A DNA stretch of 64,000 bases from Flavobacterium sp. CYK-55 (lineage in GTDB: Bacteria; Bacteroidota; Bacteroidia; Flavobacteriales; Flavobacteriaceae): the NCBI RefSeq assembly GCF_018413465.1, contig NZ_JAHCDK010000008.1, positions 62,001-126,000 of the forward strand, given 5' to 3'. Below, one piece after another: positions 25,251 through 33,094 of this stretch; the first letter of the stretch is position 1; every line of letters begins with the position of its first letter. The notes under the pieces were generated by a model. The model was not told the DNA's origin. It made no database searches and was given only the letters and a program-made list of their open reading frames with translations. Both the position numbers and the translations under genes were made by a program.

Positions 25251-26491
25251 TAGGCTTCAACCATTTTATAGAGTTTGTCCGACAAGCGAATGCGAAACGG
25301 AATTTTAAACGTACAACTGTCGCCTTTGCCTGCTTTGTCGGCCTCGGCATCATTGACCAAAAAGTCGTCGAGCTCAAACTCTTGTGCGCCGGTAGTAGGT
25401 CCGGTAATGAGCATTCGGTCGCCTTTTTTGATGTCGTACGCTTCAATTTTAAATTCGGCAATACCCGATTTGGCAAAGTAATGCATGCCTTTGCCCACAT
25501 ATACTTTTTTCTGCGTGGCGCTTGAACCCGGATTGTCGCTCCATTCGCCGAGTTTTTGACCCAAATAATAACCGCTCCAAAAACCGCGGTTGTATACCGT
25601 CGAAAGCGTTTCCATCCAAGTGTTGACGCGTTCTTTGGTGTAGGTTTGTTCGTAAATGGCATCAATAGCTTCGCGATAGGTTCGCGTTACAGCGGCTACA
25701 TAATCGGCAGCGCGTCCGCGTCCTTCAATTTTCAAAACCTGAACGCCGGCATCGATGATTTGATCTAAAAAATCAATCGTACACAAATCTTTGGGCGACA
25801 TCATATATTCGTTGTCGATTTCAATTTCAAAACCGCTTTCTTGATCAATGACCGTATATTTTTTTCGACAATTTTGCTTGCAAGCTCCGCGATTGGCCGA
25901 AGAATTATGCGAATGCAAGCTTAGATAGCACTTTCCTGAAACCGCCATGCACAAGGCGCCGTGACCAAAAATTTCAATTTCAACCAAGTTCCCTGACGGA
26001 CCTTTGATTTGTTCTTTTTCAATAGTTTCAGTGATTTTCTTTACTTGACGCAAACTCAATTCGCGCGACAAAACTATCGTATCAGCAAACAAACTATAAA
26101 ACCGAACCGTCTCGACATTGGTGACGTTGAGCTGGGTTGAAATGTGTACTTCGATGCCCAAACTACGCGCCGAGGCAATCACCGCTTGGTCTGAAGCGAT
26201 CACCGCAGTAATACCGGCTTCTTTAGCTTGGGTCAAAAGCGTTTTGACGATGGATAAATCGTGGTCGTAAATAATCGTGTTGAGCGTAAGGTAAGTGCGT
26301 ACGTTTTTCTCGTTGCAGCGACGGGCAATTTCAGATAAATCTTCTAAGGTAAAGTTAACCGTTGCTCGAGCGCGCATATTGAGTTGTTCTACCCCAAAAT
26401 ACACCGAATCACAGCCGTTGTCTAACGCGGCTTGTAACGACTCAAAGTTCCCGGCGGGCGCCATGAGTTCAATTTTTCCTGAGCTTGTCAT
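25250..26491 (-). CDS. trhP: prephenate-dependent tRNA uridine(34) hydroxylase TrhP (peptidase U32 family)
   Basis: 413 residues. The N-terminal U32 domain begins IELMAPAGNFESLQAALDNG, with the four cluster cysteines C181, C188 (LCMAVSGKC), C204 and C208 (ACKQNC). The C-terminal about 85 residues (about 328-413) form the U32 C-terminal beta domain with GPTTG and PFRIRLSDKLYK. E. coli TrhP (YegQ) makes 5-hydroxyuridine at tRNA position 34 using prephenate and an Fe-S cluster. The other U32 enzymes (RlhA, UbiU/V) are possible alternatives, but the neighbouring trhO makes TrhP the best call. It is coupled by TAATG overlaps to trhO upstream and the ferredoxin downstream. Confidence 0.88.
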   Translation of the reverse strand: MTSSGKIELMAPAGNFESLQAALDNGCDSVYFGVEQLNMRARATVNFTLEDLSEIARRCNEKNVRTYLTLNTIIYDHDLSIVKTLLTQAKEAGITAVIASDQAVIASARSLGIEVHISTQLNVTNVETVRFYSLFADTIVLSRELSLRQVKKITETIEKEQIKGPSGNLVEIEIFGHGALCMAVSGKCYLSLHSHNSSANRGACKQNCRKKYTVIDQESGFEIEIDNEYMMSPKDLCTIDFLDQIIDAGVQVLKIEGRGRAADYVAAVTRTYREAIDAIYEQTYTKERVNTWMETLSTVYNRGFWSGYYLGQKLGEWSDNPGSSATQKKVYVGKGMHYFAKSGIAEFKIEAYDIKKGDRMLITGPTTGAQEFELDDFLVNDAEADKAGKGDSCTFKIPFRIRLSDKLYKMVEA

Positions 26492-27843
26492 TAGCCAATA
26501 ATTTTATAAACTTTATCAGACAAACGCACTCTAAAAGGCACTTCAAAAGTTACTTTATCTCCGGCATGCGCTGAGGTGTTTTCTTGTCCGTTGACTTTGA
26601 ATTCAGACAACGTCAGGGTTTGTTCTCCGGTGGTTGGCCCCGATATAATTATCGTATCGCCTATTTGCAACGAACCATTTTTCAGCTCGATCAAACCAAC
26701 GCCGGCCTTGACAAAATAATGCTCGACTTTGCCCAACAAGATTTTTTTGACTTTGATTTTTTGACGAATATCGCTCGGCGCTTTGGCCAACGGAGTAGCC
26801 GAAAGTTCACCCGAATGTTTGAATTTTAAATTTTCAGACTTTCCTTTTCTAAAAATTTTATTGCCCACTTGCAAACCTTTTCTGCGGCGAATTTGCTCGT
26901 CCATCGGCAAATGAATCCACTCTTGGCATTCGGTAGAACAGCAGTTTTCCATAGCGGCCATACAGCTGTCGCATTGAATAAACAACAAATGACAAGCTTC
27001 ATTGGCGCAGTTGGTATGGTTGTCACAAGGCGCACCGCATTGGTGGCATTGCGCTATGATATCATCAGTAATGCGCTCGCCCAAACGGTGGTCAAACACA
27101 AAATTCTTCCCGATAAATTTGCTCTCTAAACCTTCTTCTTTGATTTGCTTGGCATAGTTGATAATGCCGCCTTCCAGCTGATATACATTCTGAAAACCTT
27201 GATGTTTGTAATAGGCACTGGCTTTTTCGCAGCGAATACCGCCTGTGCAATACATCACGAGGTTTTTATTTTCTTTAAAATCTTTGAGTTGCTCGTTGAT
27301 GATGGGCAATGACTCGCGAAACGTTTCAACATCCGGGGTAATCGCGCCTTTAAAATGACCAACTTCGCTTTCGTAGTGATTTCTAAAATCAACCACAATC
27401 GTATTCGGATCGTCTAAAATCGCATTGAATTCTCGGGCGTTGAGGTGCACGCCTTTGTTGGTTACGTCAAAAGTTTCATCGCTCAAACCGTCGGCCACAA
27501 TTTTGTGACGCACTTTGATGGTGAGCTTTAAAAACGAATGATCATCTTGCTCTACAGCCACATTCAACCGAATGCCGCGCATAAAATCATAAACTTCTAA
27601 GGTTTCGCGAAAAGCCTCAAAATGGTCGGCCGGAACGCTCATTTGCGCATTAATGCCTTCATGGGCTACATAAATTCGGCCCAGCGCATCGAGTGCATTC
27701 CAAGCTAAAAATAAATCGTCACGAAATTTTTTGGGATCTTCAATTTTGGCATACGCATAGAAAGATAACGTGAGGCGTTGTTGCCCAGCCTCGTCAATGA
27801 GCCGGGCTCTTTCTTCTGCGCTTAATGTGTTGTACAGTTGCAT
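26491..27843 (-). CDS. trhO: oxygen-dependent tRNA uridine(34) hydroxylase TrhO with extra C-terminal U32-like domain
   Basis: 450 residues; E. coli TrhO (YceA) is about 350. An N-terminal ferredoxin-like domain (about 25-115) precedes a rhodanese domain (about 140-240) with the active cysteine in VMYCTGGIRCEKA (C199). A cysteine-rich zinc-type module follows (CHQCGAPC ... CCSTEC, 266-306). The last about 85 residues are extra. They match the neighbouring TrhP C-terminus: GK-EHYF-K-G, GPTTG-Q, then PFRVRLSDKVYK. TrhO makes 5-hydroxyuridine at tRNA U34 with O2. It is the first gene of the trhO-trhP-ferredoxin operon, behind a strong promoter. Confidence 0.93.
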   Translation of the reverse strand: MQLYNTLSAEERARLIDEAGQQRLTLSFYAYAKIEDPKKFRDDLFLAWNALDALGRIYVAHEGINAQMSVPADHFEAFRETLEVYDFMRGIRLNVAVEQDDHSFLKLTIKVRHKIVADGLSDETFDVTNKGVHLNAREFNAILDDPNTIVVDFRNHYESEVGHFKGAITPDVETFRESLPIINEQLKDFKENKNLVMYCTGGIRCEKASAYYKHQGFQNVYQLEGGIINYAKQIKEEGLESKFIGKNFVFDHRLGERITDDIIAQCHQCGAPCDNHTNCANEACHLLFIQCDSCMAAMENCCSTECQEWIHLPMDEQIRRRKGLQVGNKIFRKGKSENLKFKHSGELSATPLAKAPSDIRQKIKVKKILLGKVEHYFVKAGVGLIELKNGSLQIGDTIIISGPTTGEQTLTLSEFKVNGQENTSAHAGDKVTFEVPFRVRLSDKVYKIIG

Positions 27844-27896
27844 GCTATAAACGTATTAAGTGAGATATATGAATTCACATTGGCGGAATTCGCCGG

Positions 27897-27926
27897 CAAA
27901 GGTACATTTTTATTTCAATGAGCCAA
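27897..27926 (-). promoter_or_regulatory. promoter of the trhO-trhP-ferredoxin operon
   Basis: On the minus strand TTG (27926-27924), exactly 19 nt, then TACCTTTG (27904-27897). This is a full match to the Bacteroidetes TTG-N19-TAnnTTTG promoter. Transcription should start near 27890, giving a leader of about 47 nt before ATG 27843. Repeat copy C begins only 7 bp upstream of the -33 element. Confidence 0.75.
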
Positions 27927-27933
27927 AGGTTTT

Positions 27934-27995
27934 GGGCGTGCCCCTGCGGGTCGGGCTGTTCGCGGTGCGCGGCACCTGGCTGCCATCCCTCACGC
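27934..27995 (+). repeat. GC-rich interspersed repeat, copy C
   Basis: About 62 bp, the third copy of the element at 7301 and 17954, ending at CTCACGC. The hairpin GGTGC-GCG-GCACC is intact. It lies just upstream of the trhO promoter and downstream of the bacilliredoxin gene. Confidence 0.85.
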
Positions 27996-28006
27996 AAATC
28001 CGTTCC

Positions 28007-28036
28007 ATAAAAAAACCCCAACACACAGCTGGGGTT
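28007..28036 (-). terminator. terminator of the bacilliredoxin gene
   Basis: Reading leftward, AACCCCA (28036-28030) pairs with TGGGGTT (28020-28014), followed by a run of T (the complement of 28009-28015). Placed 24 nt past the stop of the minus-strand gene. Confidence 0.8.
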
Positions 28037-28059
28037 AGGTTTTTCAAAAAAAGCTTTTT

Positions 28060-28470
28060 TTAGCAGAATTCTGCGTAAGCGTCCATGAGGTTTTCGGCAA
28101 TCATCTCCGCCGGACGGCCTTCAATATGATGGCGCTCTAACATGTGCACGAGTTCTCCGTCTTTAAACAAAGCCATGCTTGGCGACGACGGCGGAAACGG
28201 AAACATATGCTGACGCGCAGCATCAACCGCTTCTCTATCTACTCCGGCAAAAACCGTAATCAATTGGTCTGGTTTTTTAGCTCCGTTTAAACTCATTTTT
28301 GCGCCCGGGCGCGCATTGCGTGCGGCACATCCGCAAACAGAGTTCACAACCACCAAAGCAGTTCCGGCTTGTTTCAAAGCGTTTTCAACATCGGCAGCGC
28401 TATATAAATTCTGAAAACCGGCGTCTGTAAGTTCAGCACGCATTGGGTTTACCATTTCTTCTGGATACAT
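28060..28470 (-). CDS. BrxA/BrxB-family bacilliredoxin (YphP/YqiW)
   Basis: 136 residues from ATG 28470 ([19 protein letters not shown], the usual family start). The redox motif is CGC in [17 protein letters not shown] thioredoxin-like fold follows, with the [22 protein letters not shown] segment. Bacilliredoxins remove bacillithiol from S-bacillithiolated proteins. A -7 box (TATTTTTG) lies on the minus strand at 28504-28497, and a terminator follows the gene, so it is probably monocistronic. A 23-codon upstream extension was rejected because it would run through this promoter. Confidence 0.93.
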   Translation of the reverse strand: MYPEEMVNPMRAELTDAGFQNLYSAADVENALKQAGTALVVVNSVCGCAARNARPGAKMSLNGAKKPDQLITVFAGVDREAVDAARQHMFPFPPSSPSMALFKDGELVHMLERHHIEGRPAEMIAENLMDAYAEFC

Positions 28471-28566
28471 AGTTTTTAATCTTAAGTTATGCTGGGCAAA
28501 AATACAAACATTTTTAGTTGCGCCTGGGTCACAAACCATAAAGATTTGTTATAAATCGTCTGTAAA

Positions 28567-29706
28567 TTATTTAAAAATCCGATGCACGAGCGCCAAGATA
28601 AACCAGCGTTTCGGGCAGCGCAAAATAATGTTCAAATCTTCGGCTAATGAACTTTCTTCGTCGAGAAATTTAAAAATAGGCTCAACTTGGCCGCGGCGGA
28701 ACATACTCGCAAAAATGTGACTCCCGATTTGGTTTTTGTGGTACAAAATATCAATCAGCAACAAATCATACAACCAAAAGCGGTTCTTTTTGTGAAAGGC
28801 GCGCATATCCGTTTTGGATTTTAAAAACTGAGCGAGTTGCTTTGATTTTTTTAGTGTGTTTTTAAAGGTATAACCGGTACTGGCTTTGGTCCAACCACCG
28901 GCAGAACCTATGTGCAAAATGCGCTCTTGGTTGTGTTTCCAAAACGGGTAACACGTCATCGGAATGTTGCCTTGCTCGGTTTCAAGAATTTCAAATTCAG
29001 CGGCGCCGAGTTTTTCTAAATAAGCTTTTATTTCGGTTTCGTAGGCTTGTTTTTCGAGTAAATCAGCCGAGAACAAAGTATATTCTACCAGCGCTTCATT
29101 TTCAGACATTGGCAAAACATACATAAAACGAGTGTTGCCTTTTTGCGCCACCGAAAAATCCATAAAAGTCACGCAATCTGGCGTAAAAACGGGTTGTTCG
29201 GTTTTGACCAGCCAGCCCACAAAATGCTGTTGCACCAGCGGATATTTTTGTTGCGCGACAACCCTTTCTGGACGAAAAATCGAATTGAAAATATAGTTGC
29301 AAGTGTAGCTTCTGCTTTGGGTTTTTACCGTGCAATGTTGCCCCATTTGTTCAAAATCAATCACGGTTTCTTGCACAAAATCAATGTTCGGATGCTGCTG
29401 TATTTCATCAAAAACAAACCGATAAAAATCGGCACCGCGCAACATTTTATATTGGTAAGGCGCCAAGTCAAAAGTGCGACTAAAATGTTCATCGGCAAAC
29501 AAAGCTTTGGGCCAAACGCGATGCGTTAGTTTTTCAAACTCATTTTGGCTGTCCCAAAAACACCAAGTTCGGTCGTTGGTTTTTTTGGCATCGGTATCCA
29601 AAAGCAAAATGCGCTTGTCGAGGTAGAATTCATCTTGCAACATTTCGTAAACGGTCATCAGCGCCGCCAAACCCGAACCGGTAAATATGTAGTGATAATG
29701 CTGCAT
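28567..29706 (-). CDS. crtY: lycopene beta-cyclase, CrtY-type
   Basis: 379 residues. The N-terminal FAD/NAD-binding segment is HYIFTGSGLAALMTVYEML, followed by LLLDTDAKKTNDRTWCFW, the signature of the CrtY lycopene cyclase family. HIGSAGGWTKASTGYTF lies near residue 275 and a hydrophobic C-terminal end follows. It makes beta-carotene rings from lycopene, the basis of yellow flavobacterial pigments such as zeaxanthin. Other carotenoid genes are not in the window, so it is separate from the main cluster. The ATG overlaps the preceding gene's TGA (TGATG), coupling the two. Confidence 0.9.
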   Translation of the reverse strand: MQHYHYIFTGSGLAALMTVYEMLQDEFYLDKRILLLDTDAKKTNDRTWCFWDSQNEFEKLTHRVWPKALFADEHFSRTFDLAPYQYKMLRGADFYRFVFDEIQQHPNIDFVQETVIDFEQMGQHCTVKTQSRSYTCNYIFNSIFRPERVVAQQKYPLVQQHFVGWLVKTEQPVFTPDCVTFMDFSVAQKGNTRFMYVLPMSENEALVEYTLFSADLLEKQAYETEIKAYLEKLGAAEFEILETEQGNIPMTCYPFWKHNQERILHIGSAGGWTKASTGYTFKNTLKKSKQLAQFLKSKTDMRAFHKKNRFWLYDLLLIDILYHKNQIGSHIFASMFRRGQVEPIFKFLDEESSLAEDLNIILRCPKRWFILALVHRIFK

Positions 29707-30437
29707 CAAATTCTAAATGAAACGCCTAAAGCCGTGTAATACTCTGCGGTTACGCCGGCGATGCGTTTGCCCGCAGACAAATCTAACATAAAATCATCCG
29801 AAATCAAATAAGTAAATCCGCCGTCAAAACTGTGGTTGGCCGATTCAAATTGCGGCGCAAACCCAAAAACTTCAACATAACAACCCCAACTTTTTGACAG
29901 GCTGTAGCCCAAAGTAGCGGTGTACAGCCAGGTTCTGCGCAAATCATCAGCACTCCATTGCGCACCCAGATTATACCCCAAACTTAATTTTTCTGAAAGT
30001 GTGTGTTGCATCGTAAAGCGAAAATTCGGGCCGAGATGATTTGCTTTAAAATCAGCCGAAGCTATTTTGGGCATCACCACATGCGCAATCAAAGAAGTTT
30101 TTGGGCGTGCGTTTTTTTCATCGCACAAATTGATTTTAAAACCCAGCTGAATAGGCTGTAATCCTGAAAGATGCTCCGCGGGATAATTCTCAATGTTCCA
30201 TTCGGTAATGAGTCGTAATTCCATTTTTTGGGTTAAACCATATTTAGACAAAGTTGATGGTATACTGTAGTTGTGGTGATCAACGTCTTTTTTATAGCTA
30301 AAACCCGACTCTATTTGGAATCGATTTTTCGGAACCGTGAAGGGCGTTTCGGTCTGGTCAGGGCGATCACATTGAATAGGCGATTGGCTCCAAAGATTCG
30401 GTGAAATCAAGAATAGTAAAATGTTTAGTTTGTTCAT
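29706..30437 (-). CDS. outer-membrane transporter-like beta-barrel protein
   Basis: 243 residues from ATG 30437 with a signal peptide (MNKLNILLFLISPNLWSQ). The mature start reads CDRPDQTETPFTVPKNRFQIESG, and the rest is alternating beta strands ending in YYTALGVSFRI. This resembles the Phenol_MetA_deg/MetA-pathway transporter family (PF13557), here by pattern only. It is the first gene of a two-gene unit with crtY, behind a full consensus promoter that is divergent from mntH. It could serve metal or pigment handling; nothing in the sequence decides it. Confidence 0.78.
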   Translation of the reverse strand: MNKLNILLFLISPNLWSQSPIQCDRPDQTETPFTVPKNRFQIESGFSYKKDVDHHNYSIPSTLSKYGLTQKMELRLITEWNIENYPAEHLSGLQPIQLGFKINLCDEKNARPKTSLIAHVVMPKIASADFKANHLGPNFRFTMQHTLSEKLSLGYNLGAQWSADDLRRTWLYTATLGYSLSKSWGCYVEVFGFAPQFESANHSFDGGFTYLISDDFMLDLSAGKRIAGVTAEYYTALGVSFRI

Positions 30438-30446
30438 AAAATTAAA

Positions 30447-30462
30447 TTTAGACAAACCTAAA
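30447..30462. promoter_or_regulatory. candidate MntR-type operator palindrome
   Basis: TTTAG (30447-30451) and CTAAA (30458-30462) are inverted with a 6-bp spacer. The site covers the -7 box of the leftward promoter. It lies between genes that flank an Nramp transporter and a DtxR/MntR regulator, so a metal-responsive operator is plausible but unproven. Confidence 0.4.
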
Positions 30463-30482
30463 AAAATATTTACTCAAGACAA
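30453..30482 (-). promoter_or_regulatory. promoter of the transporter-crtY unit
   Basis: On the minus strand TTG (30482-30480), 19 nt, TAGGTTTG (30460-30453). A full match to the Bacteroidetes consensus, 16 bp before ATG 30437. Confidence 0.72.
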
Positions 30483-30503
30483 ATTAAAGTTTATATATTT
30501 GTC
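30478..30503 (+). promoter_or_regulatory. mntH promoter -7 box within an inverted repeat
   Basis: TATATTTG at 30494-30501 matches TAnnTTTG, 13 bp before the mntH ATG. It is the right arm of an inverted repeat, GACAAAT (30478-30484) and ATTTGTC (30497-30503). The left arm covers the -33 element of the divergent promoter, so one regulator bound here could shut both promoters. Confidence 0.5.
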
Positions 30504-30514
30504 AAAAAACTACT

Positions 30515-32392
30515 ATGAGCAAGTCATTAGAAGAAGTCAATGAGTCAGTAATGACTGATCAGAAAAGATCTGGATTCCGACGCATCCTCGCTTTTTTAGG
30601 CCCGGCGTATATGATCAGTGTAGGTTATATGGATCCAGGCAATTGGGCGACTGATATTGCCGGCGGAAGTCAGTTTGGATACACACTTATTTGGGTTTTG
30701 CTGATGAGCAATGTCATGGCGCTTTTGCTGCAAAGTCTGAGTGCGCGATTGGGCATTGTTACCCAGCGCGATTTGGCACAAGCCTCGCGTGAAACTTACG
30801 CGCCGTTTGTGAATTACATCTTGTATTTTTTGGCTGAAATTGCCATTGCTGCCTGTGATTTGGCCGAAGTACTCGGAATGGCCATCGGTATTAATTTACT
30901 TTTCGGGTTACCGCTGATTCAAGGTGTAATCATTACCGTTTTAGACACTTTTTTACTGTTGTTCTTGATTCACAAAGGCATCCGAAAAATGGAAGCTTTT
31001 ATCATTGCGCTCATCATGATTATTGGCCTTTCGTTCATCGCCGAAATGATATTTGCACAGCCCGAACTCGGGAAAATGGCTTCGGGCTTGATTCCGAGTT
31101 TACCCAATGAAGCCGCATTGTATATTGCCATCGGAATCATAGGAGCTACGGTGATGCCCCATAATTTGTACTTGCATTCATCGCTGGTGCAAACCCGTAA
31201 ATTCAATCGCAATCCGGAAGGTATCCGTCAAGCGCTCAAATACAATTTTATTGACAGTGCCATCGCGCTCAACTTGGCCTTTTTTGTCAATGCCGCGATT
31301 TTAATTTTGGCCGCCGCCGCTTTTTACAACAACGGACTTTATGAAGTAAGCGAAATTCAAGATGCGCACAAATTATTGGCGCCGATGTTGGGTTCAGAAT
31401 GGGCGCCCATATTATTTGCTGTTGCTTTGATTGCTGCCGGACAAAGCTCGACCATTACCGGTACACTCGCAGGGCAAATCATCATGGAAGGTTATTTGAA
31501 TTTGCGCATTCAACCTTGGGTGCGCCGCATTATTACACGCTTGATTGCTATTGTTCCGGCTGTAGTGGCCATTGTAGTTTTTGGCGAGTCCGTAACCGGA
31601 AAATTACTCATTTTGAGCCAAGTAATTTTGAGTTTGCAGTTGGGTTTTGCCATTATTCCGTTGATTCATTTTGTGAGCGATCCGGTCAAAATGAAGGGTT
31701 TTCAGATAGGCAAAATCACGCAAATTGCTTCGTGGATAGTTGCTTTGATTATAGTTTCGCTCAACGTTCGTTTGGTATATGACGAAATCTCGAATTGGCT
31801 GATGACTTCAGAAAACGCGACTTTGCTTGTTTTTACGGTGGTTCCGGCTGCCATTGGATTTTTGGTTTTGCTGTTGTACATCGTATTCAAGCCCTTCTTC
31901 TCGAAAGCAAAACAAAAAACATTCAACCATTCGCCGCATCATTTGTCCTTGACCATTGATACTCATAAAAATTATGCGCGCAAGCAAATTGCCATAACGG
32001 TTGATTTTTCGCAGGCCGATTCAAGAGCTTTGCAACACGCCATTGATTTGGGCGGAAAAGACGCTGAATATACGCTCATACACATTGTTGAAACCGTTGG
32101 CGCGATGATGTATGGCAATGATATTATTGACCACGAAACCACGGTGGATGAAAAGCTATTGCACGAATATTACCAAATGCTTACAGACAAAGGTTTTTCG
32201 GTGCATACCAAACTTGGCTTCGGCAAGCCTGGGCGTGCTATTTCAACCATTGTCAACCAAGGAGCATTTGATTTGCTCATTATGGGCACACACGGCCACC
32301 ATACTTTTAAAGATTTGTTGCTCGGAACCACCGTTGATAAAGTACGACATGAAGTATCGGTTCCGCTGTATATTGTCAAACACCAAGATTGA
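30515..32392 (+). CDS. mntH: Nramp divalent metal transporter fused to a universal stress protein domain
   Basis: 625 residues. Residues about 20-460 are an Nramp/MntH transporter with about 11 membrane helices. The metal-binding DPGNWATDI motif is in helix 1 and MPHNLYLHSSLVQTR in helix 6. After a cytoplasmic linker, residues about 485-625 are a universal stress protein domain. It keeps the nucleotide-binding motif G-2x-G-9x-G-T (GTHG then GT within LLLGTTVDKV). It imports Mn2+ and possibly Fe2+ with protons, and the Usp domain may sense nucleotide state; that last point is inference. Divergent from transporter-crtY and followed by mntR. Confidence 0.93.
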   Translation: MSKSLEEVNESVMTDQKRSGFRRILAFLGPAYMISVGYMDPGNWATDIAGGSQFGYTLIWVLLMSNVMALLLQSLSARLGIVTQRDLAQASRETYAPFVNYILYFLAEIAIAACDLAEVLGMAIGINLLFGLPLIQGVIITVLDTFLLLFLIHKGIRKMEAFIIALIMIIGLSFIAEMIFAQPELGKMASGLIPSLPNEAALYIAIGIIGATVMPHNLYLHSSLVQTRKFNRNPEGIRQALKYNFIDSAIALNLAFFVNAAILILAAAAFYNNGLYEVSEIQDAHKLLAPMLGSEWAPILFAVALIAAGQSSTITGTLAGQIIMEGYLNLRIQPWVRRIITRLIAIVPAVVAIVVFGESVTGKLLILSQVILSLQLGFAIIPLIHFVSDPVKMKGFQIGKITQIASWIVALIIVSLNVRLVYDEISNWLMTSENATLLVFTVVPAAIGFLVLLLYIVFKPFFSKAKQKTFNHSPHHLSLTIDTHKNYARKQIAITVDFSQADSRALQHAIDLGGKDAEYTLIHIVETVGAMMYGNDIIDHETTVDEKLLHEYYQMLTDKGFSVHTKLGFGKPGRAISTIVNQGAFDLLIMGTHGHHTFKDLLLGTTVDKVRHEVSVPLYIVKHQD

Positions 32393-32402
32393 TTTATCTT
32401 TG
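32373..32402 (+). promoter_or_regulatory. promoter of mntR inside the 3' end of mntH
   Basis: TTG (32373-32375), exactly 19 nt, TATCTTTG (32395-32402). A full consensus match that straddles the mntH stop codon, so mntR has its own promoter. Predicted start near 32409. Confidence 0.72.
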
Positions 32403-32419
32403 AATTAAAATGGCCAAAA

Positions 32420-33094
32420 ATGCCTACAAAAATGACACTTTCTGAAGAAAATTACCTCAAAACCATTTATCATCTTACCCAAGCAACCCAAAGCGAAGTG
32501 AGTACAAATGCTATTGCTGAAAAGATGGAAACCAAAGCGTCATCGGTGACCGATATGCTCAAAAAACTGGCGGATAAAAACTGGATTTTCTACAAAAAAT
32601 ACCAAGGCGTTTCACTCACAGAACAAGGTTTACTAGCGGCTAAAATGATTGTGCGCAAGCATCGTTTGTGGGAGTTTTTCTTGGTGGATAAACTGCATTT
32701 TGCGTGGGACGAAGTACATGATATAGCCGAACAACTCGAACATATTAAATCGGAACAACTGATTAATAAACTCGATGATTTTTTGGGGAACCCAACGCGT
32801 GATCCGCATGGCGACGCAATTCCAGACCGACAGGGCAACATCGTCGCTATTGAAAAAGTGTTGTTGTCAGAAGTTGCGCCCGGACAAGCGTGTCAATGCG
32901 TGGGCGTGAAAGATTCGTCAGCGGCGTTTTTGAAATATCTGGACAACCACAAAATTGCCTTGGGCACACCGATTAAAATCTTATCGATTGAAGAATTTGA
33001 CTTATCTTTAAAAGTCAAAATTAATGAACAAACTCATGTCATTTCTAACAAAATTGCCCATCATCTCTATGTTAAGATTATTCAAGAGAAGTAA
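32420..33094 (+). CDS. mntR: DtxR/MntR-family metal-dependent repressor
   Basis: 224 residues. The winged helix-turn-helix (about 1-75) starts MTLSEENYLKTIYHL and contains STNAIAEKMETKASSVTDMLKKLADK. The metal-binding and dimerisation domain (about 76-145) has MIVRKHRLWEFFLVDKLHFAWDEVHDIAEQLEH, and an FeoA/SH3-like domain closes the protein. Together these are the full DtxR layout. It probably represses mntH and perhaps the feo genes when metal is plentiful. ATG 32432 is a plausible alternative start, since homologues often begin MTLSEENY. Its end overlaps the next gene by 26 nt. Confidence 0.92.
   Translation: MPTKMTLSEENYLKTIYHLTQATQSEVSTNAIAEKMETKASSVTDMLKKLADKNWIFYKKYQGVSLTEQGLLAAKMIVRKHRLWEFFLVDKLHFAWDEVHDIAEQLEHIKSEQLINKLDDFLGNPTRDPHGDAIPDRQGNIVAIEKVLLSEVAPGQACQCVGVKDSSAAFLKYLDNHKIALGTPIKILSIEEFDLSLKVKINEQTHVISNKIAHHLYVKIIQEK

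Noticed and set aside
27860..28063. 67-residue frame spanning repeat C, and similar frames over repeat A (7273-7509)
   Set aside because: They arise because the GC-rich repeat lacks stops. Their similar peptides reflect DNA repetition, not conserved proteins.
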